This document shows, one piece after another, positions 1 to 9,313 of a DNA stretch of 64,000 nt (positions within the stretch are counted from its first letter, which is position 1; every line of letters starts with the position of its first letter). The notes under the pieces are model-generated. The model was not told the DNA's origin. It searched no databases and saw only the letters and a program-made list of their open reading frames with translations. Made by a program: the position numbers and the translations under genes. The stretch is from assembly GCF_001429045.1 (NCBI RefSeq), contig NZ_LMHY01000009.1, positions 1-64,000 on the forward strand. Reading direction: 5' to 3'. The stretch is from Pseudomonas sp. Root71 (GTDB lineage Bacteria > Pseudomonadota > Gammaproteobacteria > Pseudomonadales > Pseudomonadaceae).

Positions 1-298
1 TGGCATTGGCCGCAAAGATCGCTTCCAGCGCGTGCAGTTCTTCGCCACTCAGCGTCACCTCCAGTGCGGCCACGTTTTCTTCCAGGTATTTACGTTGCTT
101 GGTGCCCGGAATCGGAATCAGGCAGTCACCCTGGGCCAACACCCACACCAGCGCCAGTTGGCCCGCCGTCACGCCTTTTTCTGCCGCCAGCGCTTGTACC
201 TGTTGCACCAGCAGCAGGTTTTTCGCGACGTTTTCGCCCTGGAAGCGCGGGCTGAAACGACGATAATCGTCGGCCGCGAAATCATCCGGGCTTTTTAT
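1..298 (-). pseudogene. 5'-truncated aldo/keto reductase remnant
   Basis: The minus strand reads open from about 298 to the window edge and translates into the C-terminal third of an aldo/keto reductase. It contains the family segments [26 protein letters not shown] and the NADP-binding [16 protein letters not shown]. The N-terminal barrel with the catalytic Asp/Tyr/Lys/His is missing: in frame, the upstream sequence is the end of thpR and meets a stop a few codons before homology begins. No plausible ATG lies in the segment. The junction falls inside the thpR stop codon, so a deletion probably fused the two. The 3' end is outside the window. An assembly error at the junction is the alternative. 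Confidence 0.6.
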
Positions 299-837
299 TG
301 GGGGTCAATCAAAGGCCATTCGGCCAGCGCCCGATAACGGCCCTTGTGGGATTCGAACAGGGTGAACCGGTCGGCACGCAGGAAAAACTCCGGCGTCGTT
401 GCGGACTCCGGTACCGGCGCCCGATAGTCCCGCGCCAGGGTCAGGTGCGGACGGTATTCCCTTGGGGCCTGCTCCAGGCCGAACGGCAACATCGCCTGTT
501 CCAGGGCATACACCAGGCGTAGCAATGCCGGGGGCGCCTGCTGTGGCGCGAGCACCAGCGCGCCTGCCCTGCGCCACACGTCCAGCCGGTCCAGCACCAC
601 CGTCAAGCGCTCGCCCGGTGTACGGATCGCCGTCGCCGCGGTACAGACTTCGGCAATCTGCGCCACGCCCACCGCCCCCAGAAACTTCAGCGTCAGGTGA
701 AAGTTTTCCGCCGGCACCGACCGTCCGTTGCGCAGTTGCAATGCACTGCGCCATTGCGCTATCTCCCGGCGCTGGGCCGGGGCGCAGTTCAACGCAAAGA
801 ACAGACGCTTGAACGGCTCGCGGGATTCGTCGTTCAT
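295..837 (-). CDS. thpR: RNA 2',3'-cyclic phosphodiesterase (2'-5' RNA ligase family)
   Basis: A 180-aa 2H phosphoesterase family protein. Both signature motifs are present: HLTL at residues 47-50 and HLTL at 131-134, the paired catalytic histidines. Members hydrolyse 2',3'-cyclic phosphate RNA ends to 2'-phosphate in the cytoplasm, and reversible 2'-5' ligation is known for the E. coli homologue. The start at 837 ([10 protein letters not shown]) is preceded by AGGAGGTG at good spacing, while longer upstream starts lack a ribosome site. Length matches the family. It ends directly at the aldo/keto reductase remnant. Confidence 0.9.
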   Translation of the reverse strand: MNDESREPFKRLFFALNCAPAQRREIAQWRSALQLRNGRSVPAENFHLTLKFLGAVGVAQIAEVCTAATAIRTPGERLTVVLDRLDVWRRAGALVLAPQQAPPALLRLVYALEQAMLPFGLEQAPREYRPHLTLARDYRAPVPESATTPEFFLRADRFTLFESHKGRYRALAEWPLIDPQ

Positions 838-959
838 GCCGGGCACCTCCTGGGAAGACTGCCTGAGTGTACTCAACTCTCGAATGCCGGCCAGCGCATA
901 TGTGGCGTCGCCGAGCATGCGAGTTATAGTTTCAGCATCCCGAAAAACCGGAGGGGGCC

Positions 960-1154
960 ATGCGACAGATCATCAGCAAGGAACCATGGTGGGCCAGACC
1001 GCCCGAGCCCGGCCAGGATGAACTCAAGCTGGAATGGGGCTGGCTGGTGCATTACAGCGAAGGCGAGCCGCGCTTCGAGTTCATCCGCGAGCGGCCGACG
1101 GACGACGAGATCCGCCAGCGCAAGAGTTGCAGGATCACCCCGACGCCGGAGTGA
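960..1154 (+). CDS. Small conserved hypothetical protein
   Basis: A 64-aa soluble, charged protein starting MRQIISKEPWW and rich in Trp, Glu and Arg. It has a strong ribosome site (GGAGGG) just before the ATG and is transcribed divergently from thpR. No signal peptide, membrane segment or recognisable motif is visible. I do not recognise a family. The strong Shine-Dalgarno sequence and clean frame support a real gene. Confidence 0.65.
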   Translation: MRQIISKEPWWARPPEPGQDELKLEWGWLVHYSEGEPRFEFIRERPTDDEIRQRKSCRITPTPE

Positions 1155-1168
1155 TCCCGAGTGCGGCG

Positions 1169-1522
1169 TCAGGCCTGGAGGAGTACTTCGAACCCGCCGT
1201 AGACCATGCGCTGGCCATCGAAGGGCATCGGATTGACGTCCGGCTTCATGCGCGGATCCTGCATCATCCTGTCCATTCCGGCATTGCGAGTGGCCTTGTC
1301 CGGCCAGATGATCCAGCCGAAGGCCACGGTTTCACCGTCCTTGAGCTTCACCGACATGGGAAACGAGGTGACCTTGCCTTCCGGGACATCCTCGCCCCAG
1401 CATTCGACCACACTCAAGGCACCGTTTTCCTTGAAGATCGAGGCGGCGATTTCGGCGTGCTTGAGGTATTGCCCGCGGTTGGCGGTGGGTACGGCAGCGA
1501 TAAAACCATCGACATAAGACAT
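1169..1522 (-). CDS. DUF1428 family protein
   Basis: A 117-aa protein starting MSYVDGFIAAVP and containing WGEDVPEGKVTSFP and FGWIIWPDKATR, which are characteristic of DUF1428 (E. coli YbaA type). These are small cytoplasmic ferredoxin-fold proteins of the dimeric alpha/beta-barrel superfamily with no established reaction. AAGGAG lies eight bases before this ATG. The more upstream in-frame ATG would overlap the preceding lipoprotein gene and is less likely. It lies 17 bp downstream of that lipoprotein gene on the same strand. Confidence 0.85.
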   Translation of the reverse strand: MSYVDGFIAAVPTANRGQYLKHAEIAASIFKENGALSVVECWGEDVPEGKVTSFPMSVKLKDGETVAFGWIIWPDKATRNAGMDRMMQDPRMKPDVNPMPFDGQRMVYGGFEVLLQA

Positions 1523-1539
1523 GAGCATTTCTCCTTGGG

Positions 1540-2604
1540 TCATGGGGTGTTCTGCTGGGTAGTCGGTTGCGATGGCGTCAAATCGACAGTCCCGGCGCTC
1601 AAACCGACCGGCGGCGCAGTGCGGTCCGCCAGGCTGCCTTCGATCTGCCCTGCCATGTACAGCGTGCCGGCCATGACGCCGGTCGTCGGGTTCTGCACCA
1701 GCTTGAGCCAGGCCTTGTCGAAGGTATTGCCCAGGCTGCTGCGGATCAGCGCCTCACTGTCGGGCCGGTCGTTGGCCTGAATCAGTGCGCGAATGCCCGC
1801 CACCCCTACAGTGATCAAGCCACCGGCGAGTTTTCCGGCGGCCGCGGCCACGGCGCTGGCAGCCCCACGCGGGGCCATCTCGGCTTCCATCCGCCGGCTG
1901 GCGCGCCTGGCCACCGGCGCCATCGCGGTGTCGGTCGAACCCACGCCCCTGTCGCCGCCGGCCTTGTGGATTTTGTCGATCAGCGCGGCGTAGGCCGGCA
2001 AGGTGTTCAGCGGATCGGTGTGCACGATCTGGTACAACGAGGCGTTCCGCGCCGGGGGTGGGCCGAGTGCGATGGCCGGGATTTTCTGGATACGCCCGTT
2101 GAGCTGGGCTATCGGCACGCCGTGGCGGGTAGAGATCTTCTGCAGCTCTTCCTTGAGGATGTCGACGTAGAACGCCACTGACAGGCCCAGAATCGAATCG
2201 GGATCGACTTCCAGCGCCACCGGGGCCAGAACCTTCTCTTGATAGGCTTCGAGCAGGTAGGCCGCCAGACGTTTTTCCGATGCGTCCTGCTCGCCCTTGG
2301 CGCTGAGGGTGTACCAGCTGACCTTCATCGATAGCCATTCCTGGGTCCAGTAACTGCTGAACCATGGAATGAAATTCTGTTCGGTCAATTCATAGACCCG
2401 GGTACGCCAGTAATCCATGGCACCGCGGGAGTAGATTCGGGTTTGCTCGGTGGCCGACTGCGACGCGGCGACGATCTCCCGGTCCACTTGTTGCCAGGTG
2501 CTCGCTGAAACGATGACCGGTGCCGTTTCCACCGGCGCACGCGGCGGTGTGGCGCAGCCTGCCAACACCACCAGCACGGTAATGATCAGCGAACGCAAGT
2601 TCAC
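1540..2604 (-). CDS. Putative outer-membrane-associated lipoprotein
   Basis: A 354-aa protein with an N-terminal signal ending in the lipobox LAGC (Cys17), predicting lipidation and export. The mature part begins with a Pro/Ala/Thr-rich linker, then a helical region rich in Trp and Tyr (WFSSYWTQEWLSMKVSWYTL), then an Ala/Gly-rich stretch around residues 245-275 that could insert in a membrane. I do not recognise a family. It lies just upstream of the DUF1428 gene and could be cotranscribed. Confidence 0.7.
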   Translation of the reverse strand: MNLRSLIITVLVVLAGCATPPRAPVETAPVIVSASTWQQVDREIVAASQSATEQTRIYSRGAMDYWRTRVYELTEQNFIPWFSSYWTQEWLSMKVSWYTLSAKGEQDASEKRLAAYLLEAYQEKVLAPVALEVDPDSILGLSVAFYVDILKEELQKISTRHGVPIAQLNGRIQKIPAIALGPPPARNASLYQIVHTDPLNTLPAYAALIDKIHKAGGDRGVGSTDTAMAPVARRASRRMEAEMAPRGAASAVAAAAGKLAGGLITVGVAGIRALIQANDRPDSEALIRSSLGNTFDKAWLKLVQNPTTGVMAGTLYMAGQIEGSLADRTAPPVGLSAGTVDLTPSQPTTQQNTP

Positions 2605-2837
2605 GATGGCGGCTTCCTACAGTTGTCATCGAACCGGAGGTTCGGTGATTGGACAACCTCTGTTTTGAGTATAGGTGGCGGCATGTGCTTGGCCGCGAAG
2701 GGGGCCGCATCATCAGCACAAAAACCACCATCACTGGCGTCGATATTCACCATCGCCGCGATTGCCTTCCGCTTGTACGCCGTCAGCGTAGGATCGATCC
2801 CAAGCCAACACGAAGCCCCGAACCGGAGGGGAACCTC

Positions 2838-2930
2838 ATGCTGATCCATCTGCTGACCTGCCTGGCCCTGACGGCGTTCACATTGAGTGTGTTTGCCTGG
2901 TACGTCCTGAGCGAGGAACAAACATCATGA
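2838..2930 (+). CDS. Small single-pass membrane peptide
   Basis: A 30-aa ORF beginning MLIHLLTCLALTAFTLSVFA, with one hydrophobic helix and a polar C-terminal tail. GGAGGGG lies just upstream of the ATG. Its stop overlaps the start of the next ORF as ATGA, indicating translational coupling. Function unknown. Confidence 0.5.
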   Translation: MLIHLLTCLALTAFTLSVFAWYVLSEEQTS

Positions 2931-3187
2931 TTAACACTGTCACCCTCGCCGTACGTTTCCCGGTGTTCGGCAACAATTTCTACGCGCAGGAATTCGAGTC
3001 ATGTAAAGAGTTGACTCTGATGTTCGACAAAAATTTCGAGGCGTTGCTGATCCCGGCAGCCGATCATCACTTCAGCAACGAAGTGGTCGGGCTCAATGAT
3101 CAGTTCCGGTTTTTGAATGACCTGCTGGTCGAGCATCTGCTGGAAGTCGAACTGGCAAAAAGCTCGGCACGTTCGTTCGGGTTCTGA
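2927..3187 (+). CDS. Small hypothetical protein
   Basis: An 86-aa soluble protein starting MINTVTLAVRFPVFGNNFYAQ, whose ATG overlaps the stop of the preceding 30-aa membrane peptide (ATGA). The acidic C-terminal half (DLLVEHLLEVELAKSS) looks helical. No recognised domain. The coupling suggests that the peptide and this protein act together. Confidence 0.45.
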   Translation: MINTVTLAVRFPVFGNNFYAQEFESCKELTLMFDKNFEALLIPAADHHFSNEVVGLNDQFRFLNDLLVEHLLEVELAKSSARSFGF

Positions 3188-3224
3188 CAGCGACCGCCGG
3201 TCGCCCGGGCACAGACGGCACCGC

Positions 3225-3461
3225 TCACAATGTTCGCTGGCTATTGCCGATCCCCTTGGCAATATCGATCCCCCAATCCATCGCCGCTTCCATGTCCAGC
3301 ATATGCGGCCGTGGGTCGTGGTTTTCATCGATGGCCGTACCGTCCGGCCGATAGATACCGATGAACATGCCCAACGAACCGTCTTTCAATATCTCGGCCG
3401 TGACTTTGATGTTGCATCCGTTCGATAGCGTTTCCTTGTGCTCCATATGGCGCTCGGTCAT
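3225..3461 (-). CDS. Small hypothetical protein
   Basis: A 78-aa protein (MTERHMEHKETLSNGCNIK) with a GMFIGIYRPDGTAIDENHD segment that looks like a beta-rich fold. GGGGAG lies upstream of the chosen ATG at 3461. An in-frame ATG at 3446 is an alternative start. No family recognised. It is convergent with the two small genes to its left. Confidence 0.55.
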   Translation of the reverse strand: MTERHMEHKETLSNGCNIKVTAEILKDGSLGMFIGIYRPDGTAIDENHDPRPHMLDMEAAMDWGIDIAKGIGNSQRTL

Positions 3462-3641
3462 GACTGCATTGCTCCCCTGGCTGAATTCAAACCCTACTGG
3501 CCATGCTAGCTCAGCCCTCCGGAATGCGCCGATTGGCAGGACCGGAGGCCTGCCCTGACAGCGGCGCAATGCCACCTATACTGAAGACCACCTCCCCCCC
3601 AGGGGATCTGCACGTCCAACAATAAAAAGCAGAGGTGGAAC

Positions 3642-5405
3642 ATGGTCTGGCAGCAAGTCTACGATCCGTTCGGTAACCCGGTGCTTTCAACGCTCATGGC
3701 GGCGGTGCCGGTGGTGGTGATGCTGGCGTCCCTGGCGTTTTTCCATGTCAAGGCGCACCTGGCGGCATTGCTCGCCCTGGCCTCGGCCTTGCTGATCGCG
3801 ATCTTCGCCTTCGGCATGCCAGCGGGCATGGCCGGTTCGGCGGCGTTGTTCGGTGCGGCCAACGGCCTGCTGCCCATTGGCTGGATCGTGTTGAACATCA
3901 TCTTCCTGCACCGCCTGACCACCGAGAACGGTTCGTTCAAGGTGTTGCAAGACTCCCTGGCGCGCATCACCGATGACCGGCGCCTGCAATTGCTGCTGAT
4001 CGCCTTCTGCTTCGGGGCGTTTTTCGAAGGCGCGGCCGGATTCGGCACGCCGGTGGCGGTGACCGGGGCGATCCTGATCGGGCTGGGGTTTTCGCCACTT
4101 GCCGCTTCAGGGCTGGCACTGATCGCCAACACCGCCCCCGTGGCCTTCGGCGCCCTCGGCACGCCGATCATCACCCTGGCCAAGGTCACCGGGCTCGATG
4201 AAATGGAACTGTCGATGATGGTCGGCCGGCAGTTGCCGTTCTTCTCGGTGCTGGTGCCGTTCTGGCTGATCTGGGCCTTTGCCGGCTGGCGCAAGATGCT
4301 CGAAATCTGGCCGGCGATCCTGGTGGCCGGGGTCAGTTTTGCCGTACCGCAGTTCCTGGTGTCCAACTATCACGGGCCGATGCTGGTGGACGTGATCGCC
4401 GCACTGATTTCCATGGCCTGCCTGACCGGTTTCCTCAAGGTGTGGAAACCGGCCACCGTACACACGTCCGCCGCCCTGACCGGCCGGGTCGACAACTCGA
4501 AAATCGACGCCGAGCACGACGAAAAGCCCGTACCCACTGCAACCTTTGCCAATGAGGCAAAACCGGCAGTGATGCGGGCGTGGATGCCGTGGCTGATCCT
4601 GACGGTCTTCGTGTTCATCTGGGGCACCCAGGGCTTCAAGAACACCTTCGACACCCGCCCCGCCATCGACCCGCAAACCAGTGCCGCCAAGCTCGATCCA
4701 CAGGGCAAGCCGATGCGCGAGGCGAATCCGCTGTTTGCGCCGGTCGTGACCTTCACCACCCTGCACTTGCAGGTCGAGAAAGTCCCGCCCGTGGTGGCCG
4801 CGCCGAAAACCGAAGAAGCGGTATACAAGTTCACCTGGTTCACCGCCACCGGCAGCGGCATTCTGCTGGCGGCGATTGTCGGCGGTTTGCTGATGGGGTA
4901 CTCGATCCCGCAACTGATTCACCAGTACCTGCGCACCCTGTGGGTGGTGCGTTATTCGCTGATCACCATCGCGGCAATGCTCGCGCTGGGCTTCCTCACG
5001 CGCTACTCGGGCCTGGATGCGACCATGGGCCTGGCTTTCGCCGCGACGGGCATTTTCTACCCGATGTTCGGCACCCTGCTCGGCTGGCTCGGCGTGGCGC
5101 TGACCGGCTCGGACACGGCGTCCAACGTGCTGTTCGGCGGTTTGCAACGGGTGACGTCCGAGCAACTGGGCATCAGCCCGGTGTTAATGGCCGCCGCCAA
5201 CAGTTCCGGCGGGGTCATGGGCAAGATGGTCGACGCCCAGTCGATCGTGGTCGCCTCCACCGCCACCCGCTGGTACGGCCATGAAGGGGAAATCCTGCGC
5301 TACGTGTTCTTCCACTCGATTGTGCTGGCGATCCTGGTCGGTGGCCTGGTGACGCTGCAGGCCTACGTCGCGCCGTTCAGCCACATGGTGGTGGGCGGGC
5401 ACTGA
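3642..5405 (+). CDS. lldP: LctP-family L-lactate/glycolate permease
   Basis: A 587-aa polytopic membrane protein of the lactate permease (LctP) family, close in length to E. coli LldP/GlcA (about 550-560 aa) with a somewhat longer central loop (about residues 340-395). Diagnostic segments include FGAFFEGAAGFGTPVAVTGA, ALTGSDTASNVLFGGLQ and SSGGVMGKMVDAQSIVVA. It imports 2-hydroxy acids with protons. AGAGGTGG precedes the ATG. It stands directly upstream of glcDEF, so glycolate uptake (a GlcA role) is the best reading, although L-lactate is equally possible from sequence alone. Confidence 0.88.
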   Translation: MVWQQVYDPFGNPVLSTLMAAVPVVVMLASLAFFHVKAHLAALLALASALLIAIFAFGMPAGMAGSAALFGAANGLLPIGWIVLNIIFLHRLTTENGSFKVLQDSLARITDDRRLQLLLIAFCFGAFFEGAAGFGTPVAVTGAILIGLGFSPLAASGLALIANTAPVAFGALGTPIITLAKVTGLDEMELSMMVGRQLPFFSVLVPFWLIWAFAGWRKMLEIWPAILVAGVSFAVPQFLVSNYHGPMLVDVIAALISMACLTGFLKVWKPATVHTSAALTGRVDNSKIDAEHDEKPVPTATFANEAKPAVMRAWMPWLILTVFVFIWGTQGFKNTFDTRPAIDPQTSAAKLDPQGKPMREANPLFAPVVTFTTLHLQVEKVPPVVAAPKTEEAVYKFTWFTATGSGILLAAIVGGLLMGYSIPQLIHQYLRTLWVVRYSLITIAAMLALGFLTRYSGLDATMGLAFAATGIFYPMFGTLLGWLGVALTGSDTASNVLFGGLQRVTSEQLGISPVLMAAANSSGGVMGKMVDAQSIVVASTATRWYGHEGEILRYVFFHSIVLAILVGGLVTLQAYVAPFSHMVVGGH

Positions 5406-5509
5406 ATCGACCCCACATGGTACGTCGTGCAGACAAACATCCCAATGGACAGTCGGCTGTATCAGGCCAATGATGAAGGTCAGTGGCCTCCTGCGAGAAT
5501 CGTGAACCC

Positions 5510-7009
5510 ATGAACATTCTCTACGATGAACGCGTTGACGGCGCCCTGCCCGATGTCGACAAACAGGCGCTGTTGCAGGCCCTGCAAACCCGCTTGCCGA
5601 ATCTGCAAGTCCTGCATCAGCGCGAGGAACTCAAGCCCTACGAATGCGACGGCCTGTCGGCCTATCGCACCACGCCGATGCTGGTGGTGCTGCCCCGGCA
5701 CATCGAGGAAGTCCAGGGGGTGCTGCGGGTTTGCCATGAACTGCACGTCTCCGTCGTGGCCCGTGGCGCCGGCACCGGGTTGTCCGGCGGTGCGCTGCCC
5801 CTGGAGAAAGGCGTGCTGCTGGTGATGGCGCGCTTCAACAACATCCTGCACATCGATCCCGCCGCCCGCACTGCGCGGGTACAGCCCGGCGTACGCAATC
5901 TGGCGATCTCCCAGGCGGCGGCACCCTTCGGCCTGTATTACGCGCCGGACCCGTCCTCGCAAATCGCCTGCTCCATCGGCGGCAACGTCGCGGAAAATGC
6001 CGGTGGCGTGCACTGCCTGAAGTACGGCCTGACCGTGCACAACGTGCTCAAGGTCGACATCCTCACCGTCGATGGCGAGCACCTGAGCCTGGGCTCCAAC
6101 GCCCTCGACGCCCCCGGTTTCGACCTGCTGGCGCTGTTCACCGGGTCCGAAGGCCTGCTCGGGGTGATCACCGAGGTCACGGTCAAGCTGCTGCCCAAGC
6201 CCCAGACCGCCAAAGTGCTGCTGGCGGCGTTCGACTCCGTGGAAAAAGCCGGGCGCGCCGTCGGTGACATCATTGCCGCCGGCATCATCCCCGGCGGCCT
6301 GGAAATGATGGACAACCTGGCCATCCGCGCCGCCGAGGACTTCATCCACGCCGGTTATCCGGTGGATGCCCAGGCCATTCTGCTGTGCGAACTCGACGGC
6401 GTTGAAGCCGATGTCTCGGATGACTGCGAGCGGGTGCGCCAGGTGCTGCAACAGGCCGGCGCCATCGAGGTGCGCCAGGCCAGGGACGAAGCCGAGCGCG
6501 TGCGTTTCTGGGCCGGGCGCAAGAATGCCTTCCCGGCGGTGGGCCGCCTCTCGCCGGACTACTACTGCATGGACGGCACCATCCCCCGTCGCGAACTGCC
6601 CGGCGTGCTGCACGCCATCGCCGAGCTCTCGAAGGAATACGGTCTGCGGGTGGCCAACGTGTTCCATGCCGGCGACGGCAACATGCATCCGCTGATCCTG
6701 TTCGATGCCAATCAACCCGGTGAACTTGATCGCGCCGAAGCCCTGGGCGGCAAGATCCTGGAGTTGTGCGTGAAAGTCGGCGGCAGCATCACCGGTGAAC
6801 ACGGCGTGGGCCGCGAGAAGATCAACCAGATGTGCGCGCAGTTCAACAGCGATGAGCTGACCCTGTTCCATGCCGTCAAGACCGCCTTCGACCCCGGTGG
6901 CCTGCTCAACCCCGGCAAGAACATTCCGACCCTGCACCGCTGCGCCGAATTCGGTGCCATGCACATACACGGCGGTCAGTTGCCCTTCCCCGAGCTGGAG
7001 CGTTTCTGA
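5510..7009 (+). CDS. glcD: Glycolate oxidase FAD-linked subunit GlcD
   Basis: A 499-aa FAD-binding oxidase subunit. The PCMH-type FAD domain contains VVARGAGTGLSGGALP near the N-terminus, and the C-terminal cap carries FHAGDGNMHPLILFD and GGSITGEHGVGREK. With GlcE and GlcF it oxidises glycolate (and D-lactate) to glyoxylate at the inner membrane. The ATG at 5510 fits the family N-terminus (MNILYDERVDG), although its ribosome site is weak. The stop overlaps the glcE start by one base, indicating coupled translation. Confidence 0.95.
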   Translation: MNILYDERVDGALPDVDKQALLQALQTRLPNLQVLHQREELKPYECDGLSAYRTTPMLVVLPRHIEEVQGVLRVCHELHVSVVARGAGTGLSGGALPLEKGVLLVMARFNNILHIDPAARTARVQPGVRNLAISQAAAPFGLYYAPDPSSQIACSIGGNVAENAGGVHCLKYGLTVHNVLKVDILTVDGEHLSLGSNALDAPGFDLLALFTGSEGLLGVITEVTVKLLPKPQTAKVLLAAFDSVEKAGRAVGDIIAAGIIPGGLEMMDNLAIRAAEDFIHAGYPVDAQAILLCELDGVEADVSDDCERVRQVLQQAGAIEVRQARDEAERVRFWAGRKNAFPAVGRLSPDYYCMDGTIPRRELPGVLHAIAELSKEYGLRVANVFHAGDGNMHPLILFDANQPGELDRAEALGGKILELCVKVGGSITGEHGVGREKINQMCAQFNSDELTLFHAVKTAFDPGGLLNPGKNIPTLHRCAEFGAMHIHGGQLPFPELERF

Positions 7010-8073
7010 TGCGCGGCCCTGAAGATTTCGATGACAGCCAGTCACTGCTGGAACAGGTCAATCAGGCGCTGGAAAACGCCACGCCGTTGCGCATCCAGGG
7101 CTCCAACAGCAAAGCCTTTCTCGGGCGCACCACGGCCGGGGAAATTCTCGACACCCGTTCGCACCGGGGCATCGTCAGTTACGACCCGACTGAACTGGTG
7201 ATCACCGCCCGTTGCGGCACACCGTTGTCGCAGCTGGCGCAGGTGCTGGACGCCGCGCAACAGATGCTGCCCTGCGAGCCACCGTCCTTCGGCGACGGCG
7301 CCACCGTCGGCGGCATGATCGCCTGCGGGCTGTCCGGGCCAAGGCGCCCGTGGTCCGGTTCGGTGCGGGATTTCGTGCTCGGCACGCGGGTCATCACCGG
7401 CCACGGCAAGCTGTTGCGCTTCGGTGGCGAGGTGATGAAAAACGTCGCCGGCTACGACCTGTCGCGCCTGATGGCCGGTAGTTACGGCAGCCTCGGGCTG
7501 ATCACCGAAGTTTCCCTCAAAGTGCTGCCCAAACCCCGGCAAGCCTTAAGCATCAGCCTGGAAATGGACGCCGAACGGGCCTTGCTGCGCCTGGCGGAAT
7601 GGGGCCAGCAGCCGTTGCCGATCAGTGCGGCCTGTCACGACGGTTCGCGCCTGCACCTGCGACTGGAGGGCGGCGAGGGATCGGTGGCGGCGGCCCATGA
7701 GCGCCTCGGTGGCGAACGTCTGGAGGCTTGCTGGTGGGACGATCTCAATGAACAGCGCTTGAGTTTCTTCGATCAAGACCAACCGCTGTGGCGCCTGTCG
7801 TTGCCACACAACACGCCGCTTTTGTCGCTGCCGGGGCGCCAGTTGATCGACTGGGGCGGTGCCCAGCGCTGGCTGAAATCCGATGCCGATGCCGCGTACA
7901 TCCGCCAGGTCGTCAACGAGGTCGGCGGCCATGCCACCTGCTTCAGCCACGGCCTGTCCGACAGCCCCTTCCATACGCTGCCACCGGCGCTGATGCGTTA
8001 TCACTGCAACCTCAAACAACAACTCGATCCACTGGGCATCTTCAACCCCGGACGCCTGTACGCGGAGCTATGA
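7009..8073 (+). CDS. glcE: Glycolate oxidase FAD-binding subunit GlcE
   Basis: A 354-aa second FAD/PCMH subunit of glycolate oxidase. The segments GGMIACGLSGPRRPW and MKNVAGYDLSRLMAGSYG are typical of GlcE. It starts within the glcD stop (TGATG) and ends three bases before glcF, consistent with one polycistronic message encoding a three-subunit complex. Confidence 0.95.
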   Translation: MRGPEDFDDSQSLLEQVNQALENATPLRIQGSNSKAFLGRTTAGEILDTRSHRGIVSYDPTELVITARCGTPLSQLAQVLDAAQQMLPCEPPSFGDGATVGGMIACGLSGPRRPWSGSVRDFVLGTRVITGHGKLLRFGGEVMKNVAGYDLSRLMAGSYGSLGLITEVSLKVLPKPRQALSISLEMDAERALLRLAEWGQQPLPISAACHDGSRLHLRLEGGEGSVAAAHERLGGERLEACWWDDLNEQRLSFFDQDQPLWRLSLPHNTPLLSLPGRQLIDWGGAQRWLKSDADAAYIRQVVNEVGGHATCFSHGLSDSPFHTLPPALMRYHCNLKQQLDPLGIFNPGRLYAEL

Positions 8074-8076
8074 ACC

Positions 8077-9294
8077 ATGCAGACGACCTTGAGTGAACGC
8101 GCCAGCCATCTGCCCCGCGCCGCAGAAGCCGAAAGCATCCTGCGCACCTGCGTGCACTGCGGGTTTTGCAATGCCACGTGCCCGACCTATCAATTGCTCG
8201 GCGATGAACTGGACGGACCACGGGGCCGTATCTACCTGATCAAGCAGGTGCTGGAAGGCAACGACGTCACGCAAAAGACCCAACAGCACCTGGACCGCTG
8301 CCTGTCGTGCCGCAACTGCGAAACCACCTGCCCGTCGGGCGTCGATTACCACAACCTGCTGGACATCGGCCGGGCGGTGGTCGATGCGGCGGTGCCGCGC
8401 CCGCTGGGTCAGCGCCTGTTGCGCGAGGGGTTGCGCCAGACTGTGCCGCATCCAGAGCTGTTCAAGAGTCTGGTCAATGGCGGCCAGGTGTTCCGCGCGC
8501 TGCTGCCCGGCACCCTGCAAAGCAAATTGCCGCGCAATGCATCGCCGGCCAAACAGCGCCCCGTGACCGTGCGTGAGCGTCAGGTGCTGATGCTCGAAGG
8601 TTGCGTGCAGCCCAGCCTGTCACCCAACACCAACGCCGCGGCGGCGCGGGTGCTGGACCGGTTGGGGATCAGCGTCATCGCGAGCCGCGAAGCCGGTTGC
8701 TGCGGCGCCGTGGACTACCACCTGGACGCCCAGGCCATCGGCCTCGACCGTGCCCGGCGCAACATCGACGCGTGGTGGCCGGGCATCGAAAAAGGTGCCG
8801 AGGCGATTGTGCAGACGGCCAGCGGTTGCGGTGCCTTCATCAAGGATTACGGCCACCTGCTCGCCAGCGACCCGGCCTATGCCGACAAGGCGAAAAAGGT
8901 CAGCGCGCTGGCCCGGGACCTGGTGGAGGTGTTGCGCGACGAACCGCTGGAAAAACTTGGCATCCACGCCTCGCAACGCCTGGCTTTCCATTGCCCCTGC
9001 ACCTTGCAGCACGGGCAGAAACTCGGCGGTGCCGTGGAAGCGCTGCTGACCGGACTCGGTTTCAACCTGACCTCCGTCCCCGACGGCCACCTGTGCTGCG
9101 GTTCGGCGGGCACCTATTCGCTGACCCAGCCCGAACTCTCGCGACAACTGCGCGACAACAAGCTCAACGCCCTGGAAAGCGGCCATCCCGAGGTCATTGT
9201 CACGGCCAACATCGGCTGCCAGTCGCACCTCGACGGCGCGGGCCGAACCCCGGTGCGACACTGGATCGAACTGGTCGAAGCCGCCCTGCCTTAA
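8077..9294 (+). CDS. glcF: Glycolate oxidase iron-sulfur subunit GlcF
   Basis: A 405-aa iron-sulfur subunit. Two 4Fe-4S motifs lie in the N-terminal part (CVHCGFCNATCP and CLSCRNCETTCP). Two CCG-type cysteine-rich domains follow in the C-terminal half (AGCCGAVDYH and HLCCGSAGTY). It passes electrons from the flavin subunits to the membrane quinone pool. It is the third gene of the glc operon, three bases after glcE. Confidence 0.95.
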   Translation: MQTTLSERASHLPRAAEAESILRTCVHCGFCNATCPTYQLLGDELDGPRGRIYLIKQVLEGNDVTQKTQQHLDRCLSCRNCETTCPSGVDYHNLLDIGRAVVDAAVPRPLGQRLLREGLRQTVPHPELFKSLVNGGQVFRALLPGTLQSKLPRNASPAKQRPVTVRERQVLMLEGCVQPSLSPNTNAAAARVLDRLGISVIASREAGCCGAVDYHLDAQAIGLDRARRNIDAWWPGIEKGAEAIVQTASGCGAFIKDYGHLLASDPAYADKAKKVSALARDLVEVLRDEPLEKLGIHASQRLAFHCPCTLQHGQKLGGAVEALLTGLGFNLTSVPDGHLCCGSAGTYSLTQPELSRQLRDNKLNALESGHPEVIVTANIGCQSHLDGAGRTPVRHWIELVEAALP

Positions 9295-9313
9295 CCGAAC
9301 CCTGGAGATGCCC

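Noticed and set aside
5480..7045. A 521-aa minus-strand open frame antisense to glcD
   Set aside because: His/Gly/Gln-rich low-complexity translation and no family. glcD is clear on the other strand.
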